Shown piece by piece: positions 10,410-21,515 of a stretch of DNA of 64,000 nucleotides (position 1 is the first letter of the stretch; every line of letters starts with the position of its first letter). This DNA comes from Acanthococcus lagerstroemiae. Taxonomy: Eukaryota > Arthropoda > Insecta > Hemiptera > Eriococcidae. The stretch covers positions 71,536,101 through 71,600,100 of the forward strand of contig CM063106.1 in the NCBI GenBank assembly GCA_031841125.1. The letters run 5' to 3'. A model generated the notes under the pieces. It was not told where the DNA came from. It saw nothing but the letters and a program-made list of their open reading frames with translations, and ran no database searches. The position numbers were made by a program, and so were the translations under genes.

Positions 10410-12420
10410 CGAAAAATAAAAATAACCGATTTAGGACTTAAATCGGAGACAAATAGAAAGGTAATGATAAATAGGAAATCAACAATCCAAAAAAGAATCA
10501 CTTCGATACAAGGTATTTACCGAAGTTAGGGGATTCATTTTCTGATTCTTTTCCCTCAGTTTTCCGCCATTGGTCTTCAATTAGTTTAACAAAGGCATTC
10601 ACGATTTTCACTTTCATTTTGGAATAATTCTCCTCTTTTGAATTTTGGAAGATCAAAATAAGGAACTTTTGGAGAGCTGGGGGAACTTTCTTAAAATTGA
10701 TACTTTTCGGGAATTCGGGGAACTTGGAAATCAATTGACACTCTGCGACACTTGGTTCAAAATTAATGGTTCAAAATTAATGTTGCTCATTTGAAGGATG
10801 AAATGTGAAATTGGCGTCCGGATTCAGACAGACACCCTGCCACTTCGATCGAAATTAATTTTGCTCATTTGAAGGATCAAATATAAAATTGGCGGCCAAA
10901 TCAAAACTAGTTCCAAAACCTGATGCAGTACTGAATATTAAAAACCTGCTTGATACATTGTTTGGTATCATTCCACTAAACAATCGGAGCGCTCATAAAT
11001 TATAAACAATTTGAATACTACTATCCATTATAACATGGACTTCACAGTAAACCGTACTAGTTGTGCAATAAATAAATGACTTGAGTACAGTTATTACGAT
11101 AGTTTATTTCAAAAGTAAATATATTCGATTCAGCAGCAGGTGTCGAGTCTACGAATTCTGTGCTATAATGTGAGACTCCCAGAATGCATTAAGCTTAACA
11201 ATAGAGCTATTCTGAAGATCATATCATGTTACAATGATATTGAAATACATATGTAAAACATTGTGAACATTAGTTCTGGTAATGAGATTTCATTTCTTTA
11301 AAACGTTTAGGTTAACAAATCGCTCCCAGCGGCACCTAAGAACTGATTTTCATTAATTGTTAGTCTAATTTAGTGTAATGGATATAAATGGGTGCAACAT
11401 TTAAGGAGAAACAAATGCGACCATTTCTGCATTCGACAGAGATAGAATTCCTAAAATTTCGTGAATATCTCATTCGATTTTGCTCCCTACTGATTTTATA
11501 AATAATGCTCATTTTCGGAACCCTGCCGTGGCGCTTTCATTGGACACTTTTGCCGTAATTCTACAAAAATTGATAAATAAGACCCACCAGGTTGGGTACT
11601 TTTTCCACGTAATTTTACCTATTTTTTGGTGTTACGTACACAGCAGACTCGACCTTGCTGCTATACACGACATTGAAATGTCAGCCTCTAATTTACGCCA
11701 TTTTCATTATAATGCGGTCAGAAGCGAACAATTTATCTCAGTGAAATAATAAGAATTTCCTTTCACGCAGATTTCGCAGCTTAAAAAGGCGTCTCACTGA
11801 AATTCTGTACGTATTTGTTTTAACGATGGCATAAAATCGCGGAACCGAATTGAACTCGCTAAATTGTGAAATGGTAATGAGCGAAACGAAAACGACCGAA
11901 TGGTGAGATGAAAATCGGTGACATGAAAAATAAGCAAACTGAACATTTTTTGATAATTACAGAAATTCAGTTCCTGTTGTGAACACGTAGGTGGAGCTGG
12001 TACCGTCCAACTACCTAATTATGTAACCTTCAAAATTCGTATATCGATGGAAATACTTCTGTAGATACCCATGGCATGGCTCACATAAAGTTGTAACTTT
12101 GTAAAATATTATTTTCTCTTAACTTAGTATAAGGAGAGAAGCCTTCAAATCTACATGACAATAAATAAGACTCTAGTCTTCTTTTAAATACTATCGTAAT
12201 CCCATACCCCGTTGACCTGCTCAAAGAAAATGCTACAACTAGAATGTGAATCCAAACGTTCGGGATCAAACTGTTCTACTTGGAAGGTTGTCGAATTTAT
12301 GGCATGTATTTGCCTACGTACACAATCTTCCGTCTTTGTCCACCATCTCACACGAGGTCATAGTAAATATCAGACACATTTCTTTACCTCCTCATCTCGT
12401 TTCTGCTGGTCTTTCGGTGC
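10410..12420. other. Non-coding region
   Basis: No gene is recognised. At 10760-10905 a block (aattaatgttgctcatttgaaggatgaaat) is repeated about 90 bp later and resembles the tail of the 135-bp array. A minus-strand frame at 10498-10734 (78 codons, Lys-rich) has no recognisable motif. The rest (10910-12420) shows no repeat structure that I can define. Confidence 0.4.
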
Positions 12421-12430
12421 TTGAAGGCAT

Positions 12431-12677
12431 TAGTGGCGTAGCCAAGGGGGTTCCCGCCTCCCTGAGATAAGAATTTTTTATATGCTGGCATTATCACAGT
12501 AAATGCGCGAAATGAAATTTAAATTCAGATGCATAATTGAAGTTGAAAAGCACAACATACTGATATGTCAATGTAAAAACATACAGTTCATATTAGGTGT
12601 ACCCCCCAGTCTAACTCTGTTATAAAAAATTTCGCTAACACCCCCTCCCCCCTGGAAAAATCCTGGCCACGCCACTG
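12431..12677. mobile_element. hAT-like MITE-A copy 2 with perfect 8-bp TSD
   Basis: The termini are tagtggcgtagcc and ggccacgccactg. The flanking 8-mers at 12423-12430 and 12678-12685 are both gaaggcat, a perfect target duplication, so the empty site can be read as cttgaaggcattgg. The interior matches the element at 10178-10402 with indels. The 8-bp duplication points to a hAT-superfamily transposase acting in trans. Confidence 0.92.
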
Positions 12678-12689
12678 GAAGGCATTGGT

Positions 12690-13320
12690 ATACCGATGGG
12701 GCCATCAGTTCTCTTACTCGGCCTGTCCACTTCTTCAGCGGATCTTCCTCTGCTTTCATTTCCCCGGAACTTTTTCTTCCTTCATGAATAACTAACTCCA
12801 TTCCGGTTTACTGACAGAGGTGGCAGAATATGGAACAGAGCGACATCGCTTCCTTTGAACTTTTTTATTATTTGAAGCTGTTAGTATAAATAAGATGAAA
12901 TACTCAAATAGGGAGCCCATTGTTACGACTTGCTCTGATGTTATTTGTATTAGACTTATTTACAATGTTAGACTCAGATTTTTTTTTTTGTTTCATTGAG
13001 GCTTATCTAAATTTTATTATTGGCCACGTAGACTCTACCGAGACCGGCTCATGAAGGCTCTCTGAGTGATACCTTACCGGCCTCGTATTTCGATTTCTTA
13101 TTGCCAGAAAGCTAGTGAACAGATTTCAGTTTTCTTCCCGTAAACATCCCAGCGCACAGAGTGACTGTAGTAGGAATTGAGGTGAGTAGGTATACCTCTG
13201 TAGTCGTCTATCAGTTCTCATTAACAAAGCACTTCACTCGCATAATACATTACCACTTTAATGATTGACACTGGGTTATGTATGTCTCGTGAGTCACTTA
13301 CTCAAAGTTGTGAGACACTC
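12690..13320. other. Non-coding region
   Basis: I see no gene, repeat termini or RNA structure here. Local poly-T at ~12981. Confidence 0.35.
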
Positions 13321-13329
13321 CTTGAAGCG

Positions 13330-13600
13330 CAGTCGAAACAAAAATCAACTCTATCGTCAACATCAAAATCCGTCGTTTTTCCGACACGACATTGTGGTCG
13401 AATCTGATACAGAATTCAATATATAAGTCGAGTGACTTTACCGACATCGACTTTTATATAGAATTCTACATCAAAGTCGATGTAAAATTCGATCTAAAAT
13501 TCGATATCAACGTTGAAACTCGATTTCTGTTTATCAAATTCTGTATGAAATTCGATCACAATGTAGGTGACGACGTGTCAACATTTATTTTGAGGGCAGC
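13330..13600. repeat. TCGA-rich short-period repeat
   Basis: Words such as aaattcgat, gtcgatgt and gacatcgac recur at short intervals (aaagtcgatgtaaaattcgatctaaaattcgatatc). The texture resembles 5565-6300. The 74-codon frame 13392-13616 is an artefact of this repeat. Confidence 0.5.
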
Positions 13601-13755
13601 TCTGCACTCAGATTAACTGAGCTTTCGACCGCGCCTACAATACCTTTTTATAAAAAGGGCTAAGGAACGTGGCTACACTGGCTAGTGTCTAATGACTAAC
13701 ACAAAGGCACAAGTAAGAGATGAGAGAGGGCTTAGCCTCCAAATCCTGTAAAGAC

Positions 13756-13830
13756 CAGTATTATAAAACTTGGTTCAAAAATAATCGACGGTTAACCGGT
13801 GGTTATTTTGAACCAAGTTTTATAATACTG
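13756..13830. repeat. Near-perfect 75-bp palindrome
   Basis: A 25-bp left arm (13756-13780, cagtattataaaacttggtt...) has an exact inverse at 13806-13830. The 25-bp centre contains cggttaaccg, itself a palindrome, and the arms nearly continue through it. The sequence could extrude a cruciform or be a minimal hairpin transposon. No target duplication is obvious. Confidence 0.85.
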
Positions 13831-14097
13831 ACCCTTGAAGTCCATATCCACCTCGAAAAAAAAAAACAAAAAAAAAACAAAAAAAAACAGAAATGATAAC
13901 AGCAAAAGAATTCTTAGCATCATTTTAATACTTGTCAGCCCCCTCCCCTTATGAACCACTCCACTCCAGGTCGGCTGTTTGTGCTTATGGATTTACGTAT
14001 TTGTAGGTATACGTCTTTAGCACTGAGAAAGAAATTCACCCACACAACAAACCATATGGGAAATTCAAAGTAAGACACCCGGAACATCTCACTTAGT

Positions 14098-14390
14098 CAG
14101 GGGCGATAACTATATGGGGAATGTGGGGGGTTGACCCCCCCCCCCATAATTTGGCAGTCGGCAAATTATGAAACTGTTCATTTTTATTTTTCATTTTTTA
14201 TGAATGTTTGTTTGTTTGTTTGTTTGTTTTTTATTATTATTTTTTTCAATTAAACAGTATTTCGATTAAAAAATCAACAAATTTTTAATTTTTTAAAATT
14301 TTGTCGGGGAATTTCTAGTTTTTAGAAAATGTTTGTCGGAAAAGTTTGCTTCTCCACCTCCTCAAATTGAAAGTCAAATTTCGTTTCTGA
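14098..14390 (+). repeat. Dispersed repeat R5, copy 1
   Basis: The block holds aatttggcagtcggcaaatt, aaactgttcattt, ttgtcgg(g/t)gaattt(c/t)tag and cttctccacc..c..aaattgaaagtcaa(a/g)tttcgt. A second copy in the same orientation is at 15120-15378. A (tttg)n microsatellite at about 14207-14230 lies inside. A G/C run pair at 14125-14147 marks the left end. Confidence 0.65.
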
Positions 14391-15119
14391 AAATGGAGTA
14401 CCCTGGACTTCTGTCAGTGACTAGTTAGTCAGAAGCCAAAGGGTTTTCAAGCTGAGTATCGAACGTTATCTGAAAGGTTGAAACAAAACTGAAATGTGGA
14501 AGACATTTCGAAAATCTAGATGTCGGTAGCAAACGTTGAATTTCGAATGTCAGCGACTATTCTGTTTTTAATATTTTCTTTGTTTGACCTAGAGCCTAAA
14601 ATTTGAGAAAGTTGAACATTTTGTTAAAATCTGAAAGTTGAAAGCAAAAGACTTATTTTCCAATGTCAGAAGCTGAATCCGATAGCAAATGTTCTATTGT
14701 TTAATTTACGTGCTTTGGTCCTGGTGAATTTAGGAAATAAATTTAGTCTGGAACAAAAGTCAAAATTCCATGTATTTTCCCCATAAGAACGAAAGGGAGC
14801 TTGTGGCACGGATTCCCCCTAATCCAATCAGTCTAAAACTTTGTAGGTGTGTTTTTTTTTGTGTTTTTTTGTGTTTGTTTTTTTAATTTAAATTTTATTT
14901 TATTGGATCCAATTTAGGAGACGAATCTGAGGAAATTCAGGAAAAAATATCACTAAGAGTAAATAATGACTACCTTAATGTGTAAAGGAAGTTGTGTTTT
15001 CCTCTCAAGTATTCCTAACATCCTTTCAGCTTACCCTCTCAGACTAGGGTATGCTCATGTGAGCAGATGTGAGTGCTCGGAGGATAAGGTTCCAATCTGC
15101 ATTTGCAGGAATGAAACTA

Positions 15120-15378
15120 AGAGGGGTGGTGAAACAACTCCAATAATTTGGCAATTGGCAAAGTTTGAAACTGTTCATTTGAGTTTTTCATTTTCTAAGA
15201 ACGTTTGATTGTTTGTTTTGTTTATTTTTTCTCAATTAAAAAATTTAAAAATCGGCAAATTTTCAAATTAAAAAAAAAGTTGTCGGTGAATTTTTAGTTT
15301 TTAAAAAAACATTTGTCGGCAAATTTTCCTTCTCCACCCCCCCACCCCCTAAACTGAAAGTCAAGTTTCGTCTCTGCA
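15120..15378 (+). repeat. Dispersed repeat R5, copy 2
   Basis: This is the second copy of the repeat at 14098-14390, lacking the expanded (tttg)n. Similar words (atttgccgacaaata) appear inverted at about 30890-30935, suggesting a distant third copy. Confidence 0.65.
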
Positions 15379-15529
15379 CTTAGTTGACTATGCGACGTGA
15401 TCACTATCTTCAGAATGCCTGGGATAGGGCAAAAGACCGAGAATAAAAAGAATCATTTGAACTCCTTTAGGGATCAAATTCGATTAAGATTCATTCACAC
15501 GCTTTTAAGACCAATTTTCTGACCCTGTT

Positions 15530-16854
15530 GCCTGGGTGGTCACTTTCCTAGACAAACTGGAAATCAGGGGAAAGTCAGGGATTGATTTTTTCAGTCGTGG
15601 AAAAGTCAGGGAATTTTCAAAAAATAAATTCTCAGTAAAATTATTGTGTGGCTTAGAAGTATCATGGTGGATAGTACCTATGTTTAGTTTTATGTATAAG
15701 TTAGCGGCAAATTGTGAAATTCAGACATTTTATGCAGTGACTAGACATGTAATAAAATGCCTAGTCATTTAGGCAAATTATAGAAACATTCACTATCCGC
15801 CTAGGAAATATTTAAAATGACTTAACTATTATATAAAATGAGGAATAGGTGTCCGGCGAACTGTATACTGTATAGTTACAAAACTTCAGTAAAACGGACA
15901 ATTTAAAATTAAAGTCAAAACATAAAACGAAATGAGAGGTTCACGAGTCAGAAAAGTAGGTGTGAGTATTAAAAAAGACGTCGAAATGTCCTCATTCCTT
16001 AGTTCGGGGAATATGGTCAAAATGTTACCAAAATTGAATTTAACGACCTTTGGAACCGATTATTGGATACCCATATGAAACTTGACAAAACAATAGAACC
16101 CTCTCCCCTCATTGCATGAGCCTCAATTTTAAATGTGGGGTAAATAGATCAAAGGAGGGAGGTGAACTATCTGTGTTAAAAAGTAATAATTCTGAACGGA
16201 GATATCTTAAACTCCATTTTGAGCAGTTCTACTTTAGGTACAAGAAAATTTCTAACGACCTTTTTTATGGGAAATTCGGTGTACAGTCTATTGAAAATAA
16301 AAAAAACACTAATTTAAGACGAAAGGTTTCACGGGAAATTGAAAAAATGTGAAAATTTTCCCAATATAATGTGTACTAAAATTGATTTTATGAACACCCT
16401 GTCGAGCCGATTCCGACCTTTTTTTTTTCTGTGGTTACCACAACTGCCCTCTACTATTACTTACTAGTACCATCTATCTCCAGTCGTGAGATAAAAAAAA
16501 TCAAAGATAGAGAACTTTTCAAAATTTGACCTAACTCAGCCCCTTTAAAAGTAAGAGAATGCAAACATATCTACATAGTGTCGGGGTAGGTTGCCTACTT
16601 ACCAGGTGGAAGGGGGTTATTGCAAGAGACACCCTGTATTGCCGAAGTGGGTTTAGCCACTTTATAGAATGACTTGCCATCACACTGCGTATCCGACAAT
16701 CAACATAATGCCTCGACATTTCATTGAATGACGGATTTCACAATTTGCCGCTAACAAATATAAGATTTTTGTTAACTCTCATTAATGAATTTACAACCTG
16801 GGAAAATCAGCGAAAAGTCAGGAAAATTCATAATTAAAAAAAAGTGGCCACCCT
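15530..16854. mobile_element. TIR element (cagggtggccac type) with nested insertion
   Basis: The left end ctgggtggtcacttt is followed by ggaaatcaggggaaagtcag. The right end reads ggaaaatcagcgaaaagtca and closes in agtggccaccctg. Further in, agcggcaaattgtgaaat (~15703) and its inverse atttcacaatttgccgct (~16737) continue the inverted arms. Between them lies the 'acagggtgtc' element ending at 16655. No transposase frame is visible. Confidence 0.6.
15990..16655. mobile_element. 'acagggtgtc' MITE family copy, nested
   Basis: The right terminus is attgcaagagacaccctgta. The interior (caaaatgttaccaaaa, cctttggaacc.attattgg, aactccattttgagcagttct, ccgattccgacc) is shared with 59752-60775. In that copy the terminus appears at the left end as acagggtgtcttttgcaatg. 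The left boundary here is not defined. Confidence 0.65.
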
Positions 16855-16869
16855 GTGCTTCGTTTCATT

Positions 16870-17310
16870 TACTTCGTGTCAAGACTTTAAGACTCTCTTA
16901 GATTTCTTAAGGCTGAGATACTTCTTTGAAGTCTTGTTCTGATTGTTAAGATTTCTACAGATCAACGAGGACTCATTTATGAACAGATCGAATAACTTTA
17001 TATCTGTTAGAACGCCATGGGATTCTCTTAGGCCTACTGCGACTCATTTGGACTCTTTGATGACCTATTCAGACTATCTAACTCATACAAATTTCGTTAT
17101 GATTGGTTAAGGCTTTCCCTTATGATTCAGTTTGACTCTTTCGAAACTCATTCTGACTCTGTTTTGAGCTCTGTTATGATTAATCCGAACTCTATCAAGT
17201 CTTCAAGTTTCGTTAAGACTCACTCTACATTTAATCTTTTTTAGGACTTATTCAGAGTTAGAAGACTAATCTAGATTGGTTTATGACATCATCAGCACTC
17301 ATTTAGGGGA
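16870..17310. repeat. GACTC-rich degenerate repeat
   Basis: agactc, gactc(a/t) and ttaagactc recur every ~10-22 bp with heavy divergence (for example gactcattctgactctgttt). The same texture is at 28380-28495, 39125-39330 and 56570-56780. It has no coding potential. Confidence 0.55.
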
Positions 17311-17336
17311 CCAGTCTTTCTGATCTGATAGTAATA

Positions 17337-17529
17337 CGCCGTGCGATTGTAATGCCTTGTTCGTGTGAGCTATTGGGGGTTACCCACCGCGATTGATACT
17401 GTGGTCGCTGTGTTCGCTAGGATGTTAGTGGGGGTACTCGAAGATCTCTAGCTTTCCGGCGTTGGTGGGACTCGACCCCGAGGCGCAAGGATTACGAAGC
17501 GGACACGTTAACACTTGGCCACACAGCCT
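17337..17529 (-). mobile_element. SINE2, partial copy
   Basis: On the minus strand the tRNA-like head reads gctgtgtggccaagtgttaa (A box) and gggtcgagtccc (B box). It is followed by the SINE2 body words cgccggaaagctag and ctagcgaacacagcg. It stops at about 17337, so the 3' half of the family sequence is missing. Confidence 0.75.
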
Positions 17530-19073
17530 AGTGACCATCAAGTCCAATCCTGTCCTCTCCTTGTCCGCGTTTCAAATGAATTATTTACTCATTTGTCTTG
17601 AATCTGCCACGAGCAGTAACATTACAACTACGTCAAGTCGTTCATGTTTCAAAATAACATTACCGATGTCCGCTAGACAGATACGTACTCCAGTTGAGCG
17701 CTCTGATGCCAGAAACCAAAACGAAACGCTGAGTCGTTAACTTGTCACTTACCTTCGGACGATTGCAGGCACCATTTCTTGGCACTCGGAAGAACTGGAA
17801 GTGTTCCCTCTGCATCGGCTTCGTCCTCTTATTTCTGGGGCCTAACCCTCATTCGATTCAATCCGTTCGACACGCTTTTTCCACGCTTATTTCGTACCCG
17901 TGTAGACAATGGCGCGCAGTATAGAGGACGCAGGCCAGGAGGGAAAAACGCTGCGAGCCGACTGATGTCCTTCAAAGTTCTGTGAGTCCGTTGAATAGTC
18001 ACGTTACAACAATGTAATAAAACGCGGAAATATGTCAGTGTGTTACGGTATTCGACGGGCGCACGGTGTGTTTCCTGCGCGCGAAAGGAAATCGAAAGCG
18101 GGAACGAATAAAGAGAAGAATAATTACCTGTGGTATGAAGTAACCCGTTATGTGCGGTGGCGTCACCGCCGTATACACACGAAATTGGTTAGAAATAGGT
18201 AAGTAACTTATGTATGAAATACGAATCGCGATGATGCTATAGTTTTTTCCATCCGGCCCTTTTTCTGCGGATACGTTACGTAAGTCTCTCAGAATCTAAG
18301 AACTTAAACGTTTGTGTCCGCCGTCGGCAAAAACGTTGTCGCGTCCATTATGGTTCCTGCGACATTGCAGTATTGTATATGGACTCAGGTAAACATAGCC
18401 TGGTTTAGCAAAACCTTATGTTTCATCACATACCAGGGTGTCTACCGGTCATCTAAGTCATCTAGTCATCTAAAGCAGTGGTTCTCAACCTTTTTCAAGC
18501 TACCGCCCTCGAGAGGAGCTGAACATTTACCAACGCCCTCCTATCATGAGAAGAATGAAGATTAGAAAAAGTTTCTTGAGAACTAAAATCAATGAAAGAA
18601 CAAGTAACTTCGCTAGTTGGAGAGGGTCGGTTGGAAAAGCCAACCCTTCACTCCATTGTGCCTTTACTATTGAAAGTCAGTTCAACGCTTCAAACTAGCT
18701 GCAGACTATTATCGCGCAGCAAAAATCAAGATCAATAAACGACTTTTTCTGAAGGAAGTGTTTACAAATGACTCTTGAATTTGAATGAAATGGATTCTTG
18801 GAGCTAGAAAACGTTCTTGATAAGGGCCAGAAATAAGCTGACAGCAAGGGGGAAAAGACGATTAAAGAGAAAATTGAGATGCGGGTTTTAAAAAATATGG
18901 TTGACAAAATATGTATATGAAATTATATAAAGGAATATGAAGCTAAGGAAATTGAGAAGATATTAGGAGAATTTAGATCTACAAAAAAAGTAAAACGGTT
19001 TCTGTACCCAGAGAAAACATTTGCAACAAAGATTATGGGGGAAGGGAAGGAGGAAATATATAACAGGTTATTA
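17530..19073. other. Non-coding region with hAT-type end
   Basis: 17950-18250 is unusually CpG-containing for this window but has no coherent exon. At 18476-18560, cagtggttctcaacctttttc followed by taccgccctc is a classic single hAT-type terminus; the other end is not found. Nothing else is recognised. Confidence 0.4.
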
Positions 19074-19685
19074 CATTAAAACCTCCGAATAAGGACACCC
19101 ATAGGACCAAAGGAAATGTCCGCAGTAGGGGGGTGTCCGCTAAAAGAGGGTCGCTGTCTGGTGTGACCGTTGTATAGAGGTTGGAACAAAGTTCAAAATT
19201 GTATTTCACAAAAAAAATTTACAAGTTGTACATGTACTCGCATGTGTACTTACATATGTACTTATGTATGGAAAAAGTCGGCAATTTTAGTTTGAATTTT
19301 ATTTTCCGTCTTACGAATTTTTAGACATTTCCTTTCTTCATCTATATTGGCAGTCCATTGTTTCAACACATTGTCTTTGTCTTTCACAATATCGGCGGCT
19401 TGAGTTTTAAAAATTTGAAACTGCAGACCCAGCTGGCAAACGCTCAATTTCTCATCGTCCTTCACTTTTAAAATTTCCACTTTTTCTGCCAACATCAAAT
19501 GCTTACGTTTACCGCTTGCCATTGTACAAACACTCGATTCAACAACACGTCATGCTATAGACATACGTTTTTGACGCACTGAACTAATACTGCAGCAACA
19601 AGTACATTTTTGAAGATGCTCACTACTCATTCTGTTCATTCTACACTTATCAACTCACAACCCGTACTTCAAGCAAAAATCATGT
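19074..19685 (-). mobile_element. Pogo/Tigger-like element 1, internally deleted
   Basis: The outer end cattaaaacctccgaa is preceded by ta, matching the pogo-type terminus cagtagaacctcc at 19688. The 5' leader is the reverse complement of that of element 2. The body holds only the two ends of a transposase gene (see CDS). Its inner end lacks a proper terminus and abuts element 2 head to head. Confidence 0.7.
19262..19522 (-). CDS. Internally deleted pogo/Tigger transposase ORF (86 aa)
   Basis: The ORF starts MASGKRKHLMLAEKVEIL and continues VCQLGLQFQIFKTQAADIVK. This is the CENP-B/Psq-type N-terminal helix-turn-helix of pogo-family transposases, about residues 1-55. It then passes to KIQTKIADFFHT, which resembles the extreme C-terminus of such transposases. 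The second DNA-binding domain and the whole DDE catalytic domain are missing. The frame is intact, so a DNA-binding-only peptide could be made, but expression is not shown. Confidence 0.7.
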   Translation of the reverse strand: MASGKRKHLMLAEKVEILKVKDDEKLSVCQLGLQFQIFKTQAADIVKDKDNVLKQWTANIDEERKCLKIRKTENKIQTKIADFFHT

Positions 19686-19687
19686 TA

Positions 19688-20152
19688 CAGTAGAACCTCC
19701 ATCAACGGACATCTCCCAAGGACGGACACCTCTAACTAACGGACAATTTTCTTGGTCCCGTCGTGTCTTATGGGAGAAATACATTGTAACCTCCTATAAC
19801 AGACGATTCCGAATAGCGGACACGAAATAACGTGATTTTTGTTTGAAGTACGGGTTGTGCGTTGATAAGAAAAGCGTAGAATGAACAGAATGAGTAGTGA
19901 GCATCTTCAAAAATATACTTGTTGCTGCAGTGTTAGTTCAGTGCATCAAAAAGTATGTCTATAGCATGACGTGTTGTTGAATCGAGTGTTTGTACAATGG
20001 CAAGCGGTAAACGTAAGCATTTGACGTTGGCAGAAAAAGGGGAAATTTTAAAAGTGAAGGACGATGAGAAATTGAGCGTTTGTCAGCTGGGTCTGCGGTT
20101 TCAAATTTTTAAAACTCAAGCCGCCGATATTGTGAAAGACAAAGACAATGTG
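19688..20152 (+). mobile_element. Pogo/Tigger-like element 2, truncated
   Basis: The terminus cagtagaacctccatc follows ta, with subterminal ggacggacacc and taacggacaatt words typical of pogo-like ends. The transposase start lies at 19997. The element is cut at about 20152, where a LINE endonuclease fragment begins. Confidence 0.7.
19997..20152 (+). pseudogene. Pogo/Tigger transposase N-terminus
   Basis: The product begins MASGKRKHLTLAEKGEIL and continues GLRFQIFKTQAADIVKDKDN, nearly identical to the helix-turn-helix of the ORF at 19262-19522. After KDKDNV the frame runs into unrelated DNA. It is non-functional as a transposase. Confidence 0.8.
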
Positions 20153-20398
20153 TGGGAGTATCCCCTGAATTCTATCAGTGAATGTCCCCATTTTCTATTT
20201 GTACAAAAACCTACCCCTCTTTGTTCGCTGTCGTTTCCTATATAACAAAGGGTGTTCCCTTCCTTAGTTCTAATTATTTTTCCACTGGTCTTCTTATTTC
20301 TGCTAATCCCAAAATCTGAATTTCTGACTGGTCGATGGTATCTTCCAGTTTTATTATTCTCTCTGGGTCTTTTAGGGTACGAACATTGAACGTAGCTA
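20153..20398 (-). pseudogene. LINE endonuclease fragment (APE type)
   Basis: On the minus strand, TFNVRTLKDPERIIKLEDTI and then QILGLAEIRRPVEK match the start of an AP-type endonuclease of non-LTR retrotransposons. After a frameshift, GNTLCYIGND and RGVGFCTNRKWGHSLIEF match the GVGF..N..W motif region. It is truncated on both sides and frameshifted. Confidence 0.7.
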
Positions 20399-21503
20399 TG
20401 AGGAAGAGACAAAATTTACGCGCATGAGAGAGAAAATGGAGAGGGAGAAAGAGAATTATGAAAGAAAATGAGAAAGAATGCGAGTGTCAGCGTTTGCTTC
20501 TTCGTGGTTTTTCGGAGCTCACGAATAAATCCGTTGTTCTGAATTGTTACAACGCAGAAGAGCGAAAAATTACCTTTCCAACAAGCCCTCATCGAGGCTG
20601 GTAACGTGATTCCGCGGCGAGTTAGGGCCGCTTGACGGAGTGGGAGAAAAGGTGTGTCTAACTTCAAACGCGTTCTCCCCAAAAACGTGTTTTCGCGCGT
20701 TCTTGTTACTCTTATCTTTGACCGCTTGTATCTCAAAACAAAAAACGCTACAAATCTCGCCGATAGCTCGTTGGAATGGACATTCATTCCCTATTACGTA
20801 CTGTCTGTAACTCAAAATTCTTCGGTTCAACAAAGTTACCCCTTTTTATAGAAACTGCCACATTATTTGTACTTCTAAATAAACTTTAAAAAATTATCAG
20901 TGTTTTTTTTTTTTTTGGCAGTTCTGTTACAACCATTTCGGAGGGGGGAGGGCAGATTTTAGGGACCACAAATTCACTCAAGGTATGGAACACAATGACA
21001 TATAAATCCGTCCCGGTATGTTGTGATGGAAAACAAAATAAGAAGAGAGAAGTATAAAAACAGAGGTAATAGGAACAGACTAATAGAGAAATACAGTCAG
21101 GAGAATTTAATTGCAACATTAAGATTTCTTAGCATTTTAACTCTTGATGAGTATATAAATTTTCTTAATGTTGTAGTTAAAAAAAAAAGGAATAGGAACG
21201 GACTATAGCCGAACACAGTAGACAGCCTTTATCCCTTTATCACTATCATTCACGATGTGCTGATTTTTTTGTAAATGTAAAACAAAAGAAGAAGTCCATG
21301 TCCATTGCAACGCAACAACATCTCGATTTTTCATATGTTCATTCGTTTTTCTAAGTTCATGTATATAAGACCATCCTCACCCTCTCCCACCCCCTGCCGA
21401 AAAATAAAATCAGGAATTGCATTTCAACTTTTTGAATTAATTATTTCTTCTTTCCTAGTTTGTAATAATATTCGGACACAAGTTTTGGACAGTAGTGTGG
21501 ATA
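20399..21503. other. Non-coding region
   Basis: 20416-20860 is more GC-rich, with overlapping open frames on both strands (for example 20416-20787, minus). None shows a recognised motif. It may be the remains of an unrecognised element. 20880-21500 is AT-rich and featureless. Confidence 0.35.
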
Positions 21504-21515
21504 CTCTTTAAACAT

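Noticed and set aside
20416..20787. 123-codon minus-strand frame
   Set aside because: Several overlapping frames exist on both strands, and none shows a motif or splice context.
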